Translations under genes and position numbers: made by a program | In this document: in pieces, positions 1 to 6,250 of the stretch | Position numbering within the stretch: position 1 is the stretch's first letter | Layout: every line of letters starts with the position of its first letter | Notes under the pieces: generated by a model | The model's database searches: none | Told to the model about the DNA's origin: nothing | Seen by the model: the letters and a program-made list of their open reading frames with translations, nothing else | Assembly: GCA_022360735.1 (NCBI GenBank) | Contig: JAKSCF010000184.1 | Coordinates: forward strand, 1 to 6,250 | Direction of reading: 5' to 3' | Source of the DNA: Clostridia bacterium | GTDB taxonomy: Bacteria > Bacillota_A > Clostridia > Peptostreptococcales > JAAYPU01 | DNA: 6,250 bases

Positions 1-297
1 ATAATTTGGTGAAATAATATATTTGACACCAGCTTCTACAGCAAGTTGAACCTGCTTCTCTGTCATAACTGTTCCTGCACCAAGACAAACCTTATCTCCG
101 ATAGTATCATTGATGTTCTTAATTGCATTGATGGTATCCGCTTCGCCTGTTGCACTGGATTGATTAAAAGTTACTTCAATACAGGTAATACCACCGGCCA
201 CAAGTGCTTTGCACGTATCAATGATCTTATCTGCTTGTATGTTTCTAACAATAGCTATAATTCTTTCTTGCTTTATTCTTAAAATCACTTCATTCAT
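1..297 (-). CDS. KDPG/KHG aldolase family protein (Eda-like), N-terminal 99 residues, cut by left edge
   Basis: Class I (Schiff-base) aldolase family that splits 2-keto-3-deoxy-6-phosphogluconate to pyruvate and glyceraldehyde 3-phosphate, or 4-hydroxy-2-oxoglutarate to pyruvate and glyoxylate; cytoplasmic. Seen: IVRN at residues 16-19, AGGITCIEVTF at 34-44, LGAGTV at 72-77, QVQLAVEAG at 82-90 and IISPN at 94-98, in the order and spacing of the family's TIM barrel. E41 in IEVT aligns with the catalytic glutamate (E45 of E. coli Eda). N45 stands where E. coli has R49, so substrate contacts may differ. The Schiff-base lysine lies beyond the window. The ATG at 295-297 has AGGAGG about 5 nt upstream; the nearby ATG at 293 is closed by an immediate stop. 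The gene begins 24 nt after tctC2 on the same strand, with no terminator between, so it is probably the last visible gene of the transporter operon. The family is secure; the exact substrate is not. Confidence 0.9.
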   Translation of the reverse strand, partial: MNEVILRIKQERIIAIVRNIQADKIIDTCKALVAGGITCIEVTFNQSSATGEADTINAIKNINDTIGDKVCLGAGTVMTEKQVQLAVEAGVKYIISPNY

Positions 298-321
298 GAT
301 TTCCTCCTTAATGGTTTCATG

Positions 322-1335
322 TCAATTGTCCAGCTTAATATTCTTTGTTATATCCTTAAAAAAGTAATAATTTTTCTCTAAAAATGCTGCAAACTCTTTT
401 GTATCCATAAAATCATAATTTAGATTAAGGGTTTTCATAATATTTTGAAAATCTTTGTCCATAGCAGCTTTTGTAAATCCTTCTATTATGATCTGCTTTG
501 TTTGGTCATCAACATTTTTAGGCAAAGTAAGTCCACGCCATGTAGATATACTAAAATCATATCCACTTTCTTTAAAGGTTCTTACGTTAGGAATTTCTGA
601 TATTCTCTCATCAGCCAGCACGGTTAAAACTTTAAGCTCTCCTTCGTTTATGTGCACACTCACCTCTGATAAACCCGCAACAACCATATCTGTTTTTCCG
701 CCAAGAACATCCAAAACTGCATACGATGTGCCATCATATGAAATATGATTAAACTTTAAATTCGTTCTGTTTTCTATCCCAATAGCCGCAATATTCCAAA
801 TACTTCCTTTCCCGGAACTGCCTATGGCGTATTCCATATCATTTTGCATATTTGCATTTGTTAGCTCTTCAATCGAATCAAATGGAAAATCCTTTCTTAC
901 AACCAATAATCCAGGCTCACTATTTAAAAGAATAACTGGCTCTAGGTCTGTATAATCTACTTCTATTAAGTTTAGTGCAGAAAGACTGTTTATCTCTACG
1001 GTCAACAATGTCAATGTATATCCATCGTTTTTCGCATAAATCCCTTCCTTAATTCCTCGTGCGCCGCCTTGCCCCAATCTATTAACGACTACAACTGGCT
1101 GAGGAAAATATTTTCTTGCACATTGAGCGATTGCTCTTGCTACACTATCAGTGCCACCTCCAATAGCATAAGGAGCGATTACAGTAATGGCCTTATTAGG
1201 GAATATATACTCTTCTTCTACTTGTTGAGAAGTTATATTTTCTTCAGATATCTGTTGTGATTGATTTTGATATGCAAAAACATAGGCGAGCATTGCCACT
1301 ATCACTACTGCGATAATATAAATAAACTTCCTCAT
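322..1335 (-). CDS. second TctC-family (Bug-type) solute-binding protein, without lipobox
   Basis: Extracytoplasmic binding protein of a tripartite tricarboxylate transporter, 337 residues, normal length for the family. Residues 1-21 form a hydrophobic leader (MRKF then an I/V/A-rich stretch ending VFA). It may be a cleavable signal peptide (AYVFA/YQ) or an uncleaved anchor; there is no lipobox cysteine, and the only cysteine near the N-terminus is C72. Family motifs: APYAIGGGTD at 54-63 (ligand loop), GQGGARG at 88-94, DGYTLTLLTVEINSL at 104-118, GSSGKGSIWN at 172-181, ESGYD at 256-260 and TWRGL at 265-269. It aligns without gaps, offset by one residue, to the upstream binding protein from about residue 54 to 270; in the block from P55 to L121, 29 of 67 residues are identical by hand count. 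A duplication of tctC1 is inferred. The start has an AAGGGAG ribosome binding site (1344-1350) 8 nt upstream. It lies 103 nt downstream of tctA and may use a different ligand or feed the sensor kinase. Confidence 0.93.
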   Translation of the reverse strand: MRKFIYIIAVVIVAMLAYVFAYQNQSQQISEENITSQQVEEEYIFPNKAITVIAPYAIGGGTDSVARAIAQCARKYFPQPVVVVNRLGQGGARGIKEGIYAKNDGYTLTLLTVEINSLSALNLIEVDYTDLEPVILLNSEPGLLVVRKDFPFDSIEELTNANMQNDMEYAIGSSGKGSIWNIAAIGIENRTNLKFNHISYDGTSYAVLDVLGGKTDMVVAGLSEVSVHINEGELKVLTVLADERISEIPNVRTFKESGYDFSISTWRGLTLPKNVDDQTKQIIIEGFTKAAMDKDFQNIMKTLNLNYDFMDTKEFAAFLEKNYYFFKDITKNIKLDN

Positions 1336-1438
1336 GGTCTAATCTCCCTTAAATATTAATCACATATATAAGTTCTTTTCGTTTGGCTTATGTGTATCTT
1401 ATCAAATATCCGATAATATTTAAATATGTATTCATGTA
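1336..1438 (-). other. 103-nt gap between tctA and tctC2, no clear terminator or promoter
   Basis: It contains the tctC2 ribosome binding site (1344-1350) and a short AT-only inverted repeat, AAATAT (1404-1409) and ATATTT (1416-1421). No GC-rich stem followed by T residues is seen, so read-through from tctA is expected. A TTGATA-like box occurs, but without a -10 box at usable spacing. Confidence 0.5.
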
Positions 1439-2950
1439 TTATGACTTACCATATATATCAGCTGCTTCAAGTTTTTTTGTAATGCGCCTTTGTTTAATGA
1501 TTGAACTGATTATTGAGATAACTGCAAGCACAAGCAGAACTGCACTTATTGGTCTAGTAATAAATATTGAGAAATCGCCTTGAGATATGAATATGGCTCT
1601 TCTCAAATTTGATTCTGCCATTGGACCTAATATCAATGCAAGTAATATGGGAGAAGCAGGGAACTCATACCTCTGCATGAAATATCCAACTACCCCAAAG
1701 CCTATTGCAATCCAGACATCAAACATACTGTTACGCATTGAATATGCTCCAACCAATGAGAGCACAAAAATAACCGGCAGAAGAACCTTTCTATCAATGG
1801 TAATTATTCTGGCGAAGAACTTTACGCCTAATGTTCCAACACAAAACATAGCAATATTTGCAACCATCATAGCAGCAAAAACACTATATACGACATCCAT
1901 ATGGTCCCGATACATTAAAGGACCGGGTCTCAAACCCTGCATGATAAAAGCACCAAGCAAAACAGCTGTAACTGCATCTCCTGGAACACCAAGAGATAAC
2001 AGGGGTATCATTGCCCCGCCGGTACAAGCATTATTAGCTGATTCAGCAGCCGCAACACCTTCAATTACTCCAGTACCGAATTTCTCAGGGTGCTTAGAAG
2101 ACCTTTTGGCTTCGCTATATCCTACAAATGCTGCAATATCACTACCTGCGCCTGGTATAGAGCCTATGAATGTGCCCATAATACTCGATTTCAATATCGA
2201 CAGCCAAGATGCCTTTATATCTTTGCCACTCGGTAGGAGCTGATTTATTTTGCTTTCAACTTTTGATGTTGAAACTATATTTTCTACACCCTTGAATACT
2301 TCTGCTAATGCAAAAAGCCCTATCAATGTTGGAATAAAATTGAGTCCTTCTAAGAGATTGATCGATCCAAATGTAAATCGAGGGAACCCATTCATTGGAT
2401 CAAGTCCAATGGTTGCTATCAATAAACCAATCAATCCAGACATCAGACCTTTTAATATTGATTTACCAGATACAGAGATAATGATGCTTAAACCAAACAT
2501 GGCAAGAGCAAAATATTCAGCTGGGCTAAATTCTAATGCAAATTTAGATATTTGTGGTGATAAAAAAGTCATGATTAAAGCCCCGGTAAAACCACCGATA
2601 AATGAAGCAAAGGCAGACATACTCAAAGCACGACCTGCTTCACCTCTTTGAGATAGGGGGTAACCATCTATCAACGTTGCCGCAGCCGCAGGAGTGCCCG
2701 GCGTTCTTATTAAGATTGCAGATATTGACCCGCCATATATTGCACCACTAAATATTCCAAGCAGCATTGCCATGCTTTGATTGATTGGAAGACCAAAAGT
2801 AAATGGCACAAGCAAAGCTACACCCATTGTTGCAGTAAGACCAGGGAGTGATCCTATCATTATCCCACTTGTTACACCTATAAATATCATGGCTAAAACT
2901 TTGAACTGCAAAATATTTGCAAATCCATCTAAAAGTAATTGAAAATCCAT
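1439..2950 (-). CDS. tctA: TctA, large membrane subunit of tripartite tricarboxylate transporter
   Basis: Integral membrane permease subunit (TctA/DUF112 family) that moves carboxylates from the TctC binding protein across the membrane by secondary transport, together with TctB. 503 residues, the usual length, with about ten to twelve hydrophobic segments. Conserved glycine-rich family motifs appear in two related halves: GSLPGLTATMG at 33-43 and GGSISAILIRTPGTPAA at 73-89 in the first, GSIPGAGSDIAAF at 263-275, AAESANNA at 301-308 and LGVPGDA at 320-326 in the second, then GLRPGP at 339-344. The short cytoplasmic tail (about 485-503) is rich in K and R. The ATG at 2948-2950 has AAGGAGG (2958-2964) 7 nt upstream; that site overlaps the tctB stop codon, which suggests translational coupling. 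The gene is intact. The long open frames on the opposite strand are shadows of this gene. Confidence 0.97.
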   Translation of the reverse strand: MDFQLLLDGFANILQFKVLAMIFIGVTSGIMIGSLPGLTATMGVALLVPFTFGLPINQSMAMLLGIFSGAIYGGSISAILIRTPGTPAAAATLIDGYPLSQRGEAGRALSMSAFASFIGGFTGALIMTFLSPQISKFALEFSPAEYFALAMFGLSIIISVSGKSILKGLMSGLIGLLIATIGLDPMNGFPRFTFGSINLLEGLNFIPTLIGLFALAEVFKGVENIVSTSKVESKINQLLPSGKDIKASWLSILKSSIMGTFIGSIPGAGSDIAAFVGYSEAKRSSKHPEKFGTGVIEGVAAAESANNACTGGAMIPLLSLGVPGDAVTAVLLGAFIMQGLRPGPLMYRDHMDVVYSVFAAMMVANIAMFCVGTLGVKFFARIITIDRKVLLPVIFVLSLVGAYSMRNSMFDVWIAIGFGVVGYFMQRYEFPASPILLALILGPMAESNLRRAIFISQGDFSIFITRPISAVLLVLAVISIISSIIKQRRITKKLEAADIYGKS

Positions 2951-2965
2951 CTTATTGCCTCCTTA
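2951..2965 (-). promoter_or_regulatory. tctA ribosome binding site overlapping tctB stop codon
   Basis: The minus strand reads TTTAAGGAGGCAATAAG before the tctA ATG; the TAA stop of tctB (2963-2965) shares bases with AAGGAGG (2958-2964). Ribosomes ending tctB would sit on the tctA start, which suggests coupled synthesis of the two membrane subunits. Confidence 0.75.
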
Positions 2966-3430
2966 AACCAATAAGCCGGCAGGCAGTGTGATATTTAATA
3001 TTGTTTTAAAAATTAAAAACACACATATAGAAACCAAAACAGATATAACGCCCATTTTGACATAGGCCCTATTGTTAAGCAAAAACATTAAAAAAAATAG
3101 ATACAGTACTGTTGCTGTGATAAAACCTAAATATGGCATTATCAGCACATAAGCTATAGTTGACACGAGAGAAATAAATGATCTTCTTATACCTTCATCT
3201 TTCAAAGATAACGTATTCATTTTCTTATCGGTCTTTTTATCAACTTTTACTAATACTTGTTGAAGAATAATCAAAAAGCTGACGATTAATAACCCAACAG
3301 CAATTGCCATTGGAAAAAAGCCTGGGCCTGTTATTGTCCCCGGTGCTTTTGAAAATGTACTCGCTTTGAAAAAAACATATATGCTTAAACCGATACCAAT
3401 AATACTTGCTACTAAATTCGCTTTCTTCAT
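2963..3430 (-). CDS. tctB: TctB, small membrane subunit of tripartite tricarboxylate transporter
   Basis: Small, poorly conserved membrane partner of TctA, 155 residues, typical length. Four hydrophobic segments are visible: about 6-24 (LVASIIGIGLSIYVFFKAS), 38-62 (GFFPMAIAVGLLIV onward), 88-119 (two helices or one long hairpin around MPYLGF), and 126-150. GPGFFPMAIA at about 36-45 matches the GP.FFP pattern usual near the first loop of TctB. A charged loop (KVDKKTDKKMN) separates helices 2 and 3. The ATG at 3428-3430 has GGGAG (3439-3443) 8 nt upstream. The call rests on the helix pattern, the GPGFFP motif and the position between tctC and tctA; 12 nt separate it from tctA. The 95-nt gap before it holds a stem-loop. 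Confidence 0.92.
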   Translation of the reverse strand: MKKANLVASIIGIGLSIYVFFKASTFSKAPGTITGPGFFPMAIAVGLLIVSFLIILQQVLVKVDKKTDKKMNTLSLKDEGIRRSFISLVSTIAYVLIMPYLGFITATVLYLFFLMFLLNNRAYVKMGVISVLVSICVFLIFKTILNITLPAGLLV

Positions 3431-3453
3431 ATTTCATTCTCCCATTTTAAATA

Positions 3454-3480
3454 CTAAGGAGAGTTACAAACTCTCCTCAG
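3454..3480 (-). promoter_or_regulatory. intercistronic stem-loop between tctC1 and tctB
   Basis: AGGAGAGTT (3457-3465) and AACTCTCCT (3469-3477) form a perfect 9-bp stem with a 3-nt loop; two further pairs beyond one A/C mismatch extend it to 3454-3480. In the direction of transcription it is followed by TATTTAAAATGGG rather than a run of T, so it is not a convincing terminator. More likely it is a partial terminator or an RNA-stabilising or processing element that keeps the binding protein more abundant than the membrane subunits; this role is inferred from its position. Confidence 0.6.
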
Positions 3481-3525
3481 ACTGTCGACAAACTTTCCTT
3501 AGCAATCAAATAAATCTAATTTTTT

Positions 3526-4539
3526 CTATTTTGCTGCAAGGCCAAGACTCTCCATAACAGCACTTACGTCCTTTGCATTTACTTTTAAGAATTCTTTAAA
3601 TTCATCAGCATCTTGATAGGCAAGAACCAGACCAGAATTTGCTGCAAAATCTACAAATTCTTTTGATTCTAAAGCAGTTTTAAATGCCTTACCCAGTTCA
3701 TCAATAGCTTCTTGCGGCGTTCCAACCGGAACAGCAAGTCCTCTCCATGTGCCGAACACAACATCATAACCTGATTCAATAAAAGTAGGAACTTCCGGGA
3801 ATGCTTCAAGTCTTTCACCAGACATAACGCCAAGAATTTTCAAATCACCGGCTTCAACTTGTCCTTGAACTTCCGCTGCACTAACAGATACAGCTTGGAT
3901 ATGCCCACCAACAAGTGATGTAATAGCAGGTGCCGCACCATCAAAAGGAACATATTGAACTTCAATCTCTGTTGCTTCTGCCATAAGACCAGCTGCAATA
4001 TGCCAAACTGCACCAACTCCAGAATTTCCAATATTAATTGTGCCTGGATTTTCTTTTGCATAAGCTACAAATTCTTCAACTGTGTCATATGGAGCATCTT
4101 TTGGGACTGTCAAAGCAGCTGCATCCATATTGACCCTCATTAATGGTGTAAAATCTTCATAAGTGAAGGGTACTAGACCTTGAGCCGGCAATGAATTAAG
4201 TTCAAATGTTATCATACCAACTGTATAGCCGTCCGGTTTTGCGTTCATAATAGCTGAATGTCCTACAGCTCCACCACCACCAGTTTGATTTGTAACTGTA
4301 ATGGTTTGGCCAATACTTTTTTCTGCTTCTGCACTTAGACCTCTTAAGATTGTGTCTGTTCCGCCACCAGCAGACCAAGGACAAATTGCATTTAGGCTAT
4401 TCGTAAAATATGGTTTAGATTCTTCCCCATTGACCTCTCCGGCATTAGCAGGTTCTTCATCACTTGTTGGCTGACTACAACCTACAACCATTGTTAGCAG
4501 TAGAACAATGATAACAAATATTGAAATTATTCTTTTCAT
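3526..4539 (-). CDS. tctC: TctC-family (Bug-type) solute-binding lipoprotein, first gene of TTT operon
   Basis: Extracytoplasmic carboxylate-binding lipoprotein that delivers ligand to TctAB; 337 residues. Residues 1-20 are a signal peptide ending in lipobox VVGC, so C21 should be lipidated and anchor the protein to the outer face of the membrane. A flexible acidic linker follows (22-45). Family motifs: PWSAGGGTD at 54-62, TGGGGAVG at 86-93, DGYTVGMITFELNSL at 103-117, GNSGVGAVWH at 171-180, ESGYD at 255-259 and TWRGLAVP at 264-271. In Bug proteins the two glycine-rich loops grip one carboxylate of the ligand through backbone and water contacts, so the sequence supports a carboxylate ligand but does not name it. 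The E[LI]NSL motif is shared with the second binding protein of this operon, which marks the two as close paralogues. AGGAGG (4545-4550) lies 5 nt upstream of the ATG. It is the promoter-proximal gene. Confidence 0.96.
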   Translation of the reverse strand: MKRIISIFVIIVLLLTMVVGCSQPTSDEEPANAGEVNGEESKPYFTNSLNAICPWSAGGGTDTILRGLSAEAEKSIGQTITVTNQTGGGGAVGHSAIMNAKPDGYTVGMITFELNSLPAQGLVPFTYEDFTPLMRVNMDAAALTVPKDAPYDTVEEFVAYAKENPGTINIGNSGVGAVWHIAAGLMAEATEIEVQYVPFDGAAPAITSLVGGHIQAVSVSAAEVQGQVEAGDLKILGVMSGERLEAFPEVPTFIESGYDVVFGTWRGLAVPVGTPQEAIDELGKAFKTALESKEFVDFAANSGLVLAYQDADEFKEFLKVNAKDVSAVMESLGLAAK

Positions 4540-4572
4540 TTTCTCCTCCTCTTAATAAAAAGTTTTAATATT

Positions 4573-4608
4573 CGTTATTATCATATACTCCGAATTACAG
4601 TATTTGAA
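4573..4608 (-). promoter_or_regulatory. candidate SigA-type promoter of the TTT operon
   Basis: On the minus strand TTCAAA (4603-4608; 4 of 6 to TTGACA) and TATGAT (4580-4585; 5 of 6 to TATAAT) are separated by exactly 17 nt. A start near 4573 would give a leader of about 33 nt before the tctC1 ATG, with the AGGAGG site inside it. Chosen by eye in very AT-rich DNA, so chance matches are likely; spacing and position are the main support. Confidence 0.5.
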
Positions 4609-4665
4609 TTAATTCTCTTTACTAAAATAAAGCGTTGCTTGTAAATAAAAAAAAATAACAGCTTG

Positions 4666-4696
4666 TTGAGTTGTTTTTGTGCTGATAATCTATAAT
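4666..4696 (+). promoter_or_regulatory. weaker candidate distal promoter of the sensor kinase gene
   Basis: TTGAGT (4666-4671) and a perfect TATAAT (4691-4696) with a long 19-nt spacer. A transcript from here would start near 4703 and contain the whole 4743-4799 inverted repeat, whereas one from the proximal promoter would not. The spacing is suboptimal, so this is a weak call. Confidence 0.25.
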
Positions 4697-4727
4697 TTTT
4701 TTTACTTAAGATAGTTTTTTTTACCTA
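4696..4727 (+). repeat. T-tract direct repeat in divergent control region
   Basis: T8-ACTTA (4696-4708) and T8-ACCTA (4715-4727) match at 12 of 13 positions and are offset by 19 bp, close to two helical turns. Such spacing suits a dimeric or tandem binding site of a response regulator, but T-tracts are also common by chance in this AT-rich region. It lies just upstream of the proximal kinase promoter. Confidence 0.35.
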
Positions 4728-4741
4728 TGATTACCCATTTG

Positions 4742-4777
4742 TTTAAACCTCAATATTTTTACGATATAATAATTTAA
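4742..4777 (+). promoter_or_regulatory. candidate proximal promoter of the sensor kinase gene
   Basis: TTTAAA (4742-4747; 4 of 6 to TTGACA) and a perfect TATAAT (4765-4770) are 17 nt apart, giving a start near 4777 and a leader of about 26 nt to the GTG. The -35 box overlaps the left arm of the inverted repeat at 4743-4799, so a protein bound there would be expected to affect this promoter. Confidence 0.45.
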
Positions 4778-4799
4778 AAATATTTGTATCGAGGTTTAA
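4743..4799 (+). repeat. nested perfect inverted repeat overlapping kinase promoter and ribosome binding site
   Basis: Outer arms TTAAACCTC (4743-4751) and GAGGTTTAA (4791-4799) are perfect 9-bp reverse complements. Directly inside, AATATTTTT (4752-4760) and AAAAATATT (4776-4784) form a second perfect 9-bp pair. A 6-nt bulge (4785-4790) lies on one side and the loop is 4761-4775. The right outer arm contains the GAGG ribosome binding site; the left arm overlaps the -35 box of the proximal promoter and the loop carries its -10 box. It could be a DNA operator, or, in a longer transcript, a hairpin that hides the ribosome binding site. Confidence 0.6.
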
Positions 4800-4802
4800 T
4801 TT

Positions 4803-6250
4803 GTGAAAAATATTAATAGTTTTTTTTCAAATGCATTAGAAAAAATAAAAAATATAAATTATTATTTGCGATATAAAATAACATTTTTTGTTCTAATAGC
4901 GATACTATTGCCAACTGTTTTTTTTGGCATATATATTTTTGAATTTGTAAATAACCAAGTATATAATAACTATATTGAATCTACTCTTAAACAAACTTCT
5001 CAACATATTAATGATAGTATCGTTACCAATTACCGTATCATTGAGAGTACTGCATTACAGCTCATTTCCAATCAAAATATTATAGATAACTTAGGAGAGC
5101 TCAATAATAATGAAAGAACATATTATTTAAATGAGCTTACAAAACTGAATATAGAAACGGAACTCAAAACATATTTTGGCAATAATTATTCTTTTAATAG
5201 TGAGCTGGTGAATTCAATTTTTGTCTTTGCTGATGAAAATACTTTTTACAGCTCTTTTTACAATGAGTTGCCAACAGATGATTCTATAGACAGATATGCT
5301 GAGTTTTTTAAAAATAATTTCAATTCCAAAAGTGATATCATATCCTTTGAAAAAAACAACAATACCATATATTATATGAAAGATATAAAAAATCAAATCA
5401 CTTCAAAATCACTGGGAAAACTTATAATCGGGATTAATTTTAATGCTCTTAATGGGAGCTACGCGTTCTCGGACGACAATATATACCTTGTTACAATATA
5501 TGGAGAGGATGGTATCATAAAATATTGTTCTGATTTTAGTTATATTGGCAAACAGGTTTCGCATGATGTAAAAAAATATGGCAATATATTATCACCTAAA
5601 TTTGTTAATATGGATAACGAGAGCATTATCATTCAGTCCTCTCGAACAAATGACATCAACTTAACTGCCACTATTTTTGCATATCAAGACAAGTTAAGAG
5701 GGTTTGAAAAAGCATTACCTATATATTTATATTTCGTAATTTTCGCAGTTTTCTTATCCATAATCGTTAGTATTTATGTTCTTAATTATATTACAAAGCC
5801 TTTGGATGAAATCATTGTAAATATCAAAGCAGTAAGTGACGGCAACTATAAGCTTAAAATGAAACCTTCAAAATATAAAGGATTAAATGAAGTCAGCATG
5901 GTTTATAATACCATGATTGATAAAATTCAATATTTAATCAGTGAAGTTTACGAAAAACAACTCTTGATTAAAGAAAGTGAATTAAAAGCGCTCCATGCAC
6001 AAATCAATCCCCACTTTATATTCAATGTGTTAGAAACAATCAGCTGGGAAGCAAGAAATACCGACAATGAAAAGGTTGAGAGAATGACAACTTCCTTGGC
6101 CCAGATTTTGAGAAGAAACATATGCTTAGTTGAAAAAGAAAAGATTACAATAGAAGACGAATTGCAGTATGTCCGCTTTTATTTATACTTACAAAGTGTA
6201 AGGTTTGAAGAGCGATACACCATTAATATTAAAATAATGGATGATGATAT
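4803..6250 (+). CDS. YesM/LytS-type sensor histidine kinase, 482 codons visible, cut by right edge
   Basis: Membrane histidine kinase that should phosphorylate an AraC-type (YesN-like) or LytTR response regulator. Layout: cytoplasmic N-terminus 1-25, first membrane helix about 26-46, extracellular sensor domain about 47-303 (probably a Cache-type fold, judged only from length and context), second helix about 304-327, HAMP about 328-380 with the conserved proline P333, then a linker into ALHAQINPHFIFN, where H404 is the phospho-accepting histidine of the His_kinase family. VEKEKITIEDELQYVRFYLYLQ downstream fits the family pattern; the ATPase domain lies beyond the edge. The start is GTG at 4803-4805: an in-frame TAA at 4797-4799 closes the frame just upstream, the adjacent TTG is followed directly by TGA, and GAGG at 4791-4794 sits 8 nt upstream. 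It is transcribed divergently from the transporter operon, which makes it the likely regulator. Its codons look more AT-rich than those of the operon. Confidence 0.94.
   Translation, partial: MKNINSFFSNALEKIKNINYYLRYKITFFVLIAILLPTVFFGIYIFEFVNNQVYNNYIESTLKQTSQHINDSIVTNYRIIESTALQLISNQNIIDNLGELNNNERTYYLNELTKLNIETELKTYFGNNYSFNSELVNSIFVFADENTFYSSFYNELPTDDSIDRYAEFFKNNFNSKSDIISFEKNNNTIYYMKDIKNQITSKSLGKLIIGINFNALNGSYAFSDDNIYLVTIYGEDGIIKYCSDFSYIGKQVSHDVKKYGNILSPKFVNMDNESIIIQSSRTNDINLTATIFAYQDKLRGFEKALPIYLYFVIFAVFLSIIVSIYVLNYITKPLDEIIVNIKAVSDGNYKLKMKPSKYKGLNEVSMVYNTMIDKIQYLISEVYEKQLLIKESELKALHAQINPHFIFNVLETISWEARNTDNEKVERMTTSLAQILRRNICLVEKEKITIEDELQYVRFYLYLQSVRFEERYTINIKIMDDD

Noticed and set aside
46..282. 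Plus-strand 78-codon frame rich in cysteine
   Set aside because: It is the antisense shadow of the Eda-like gene, whose motifs are clear, and no plausible ribosome binding site precedes it.
1404..1421. AT-only inverted repeat after tctA as a terminator
   Set aside because: The stem is six A/T pairs with no T-run after it, too weak for an intrinsic terminator.
1587..2651. Two long plus-strand open frames (218 and 133 codons) in the same frame, opposite tctA
   Set aside because: They are antisense to a well-conserved TctA with all family motifs; the predicted products show no recognisable domain, and the open frame follows from the codon use of tctA.
3240..3437. Minus-strand 65-codon frame starting 7 nt upstream of tctB
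   Set aside because: It overlaps tctB in another frame and has no hydrophobic or motif pattern; the GGGAG site is better placed for tctB at 3430.
4627..4640. Possible CcpA (cre) site around the CG at 4633-4634
   Set aside because: Too many conserved cre positions fail, including both outer ends; only a short AAGC/GCTT inverted repeat with 3-nt spacing remains, which is expected by chance.
5214..5396. Minus-strand 60-codon frame inside the kinase gene
   Set aside because: It is antisense to the extracellular domain of the kinase, with no supporting signal.

Overview
The window looks like a low-GC Firmicute, most likely of the Clostridia. The DNA is AT-rich, ribosome binding sites are strong AGGAGG-type sequences, the promoters read as SigA-like, and the sensor kinase is of the YesM/LytS type common in that phylum. 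This is inferred from style; no rRNA or other taxonomic marker is present.

Positions 4539 down to 1 (minus strand) hold one apparent operon of five genes in the order tctC1, tctB, tctA, tctC2, eda-like. The first three encode a complete tripartite tricarboxylate transporter (TTT): a solute-binding lipoprotein, the small membrane subunit and the large membrane subunit. A second, paralogous solute-binding protein that lacks a lipobox follows. The start of a KDPG/KHG-aldolase-family gene follows 24 nt later and runs off the left edge. A candidate promoter lies 40-70 nt upstream of tctC1. A strong stem-loop lies between tctC1 and tctB.

Positions 4540-4802 are a very AT-rich divergent control region. 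It has candidate promoters on both strands, a T-tract direct repeat and a nested perfect inverted repeat that overlaps the kinase promoter and ribosome binding site.

Positions 4803-6250 (plus strand) hold the 5' two thirds or more of a sensor histidine kinase (two membrane segments, extracellular sensor domain, HAMP, His_kinase motif with H404), cut by the right edge.

Reading as a unit (inference): the kinase senses an extracellular carboxylate, possibly with help from a binding protein, and a response regulator expected just beyond the right edge controls the divergent operon. The TTT system imports the acid, and an aldolase step in the cytoplasm suggests a sugar acid or keto-deoxy acid rather than citrate. 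I found no mobile element, CRISPR array, tRNA or rRNA.
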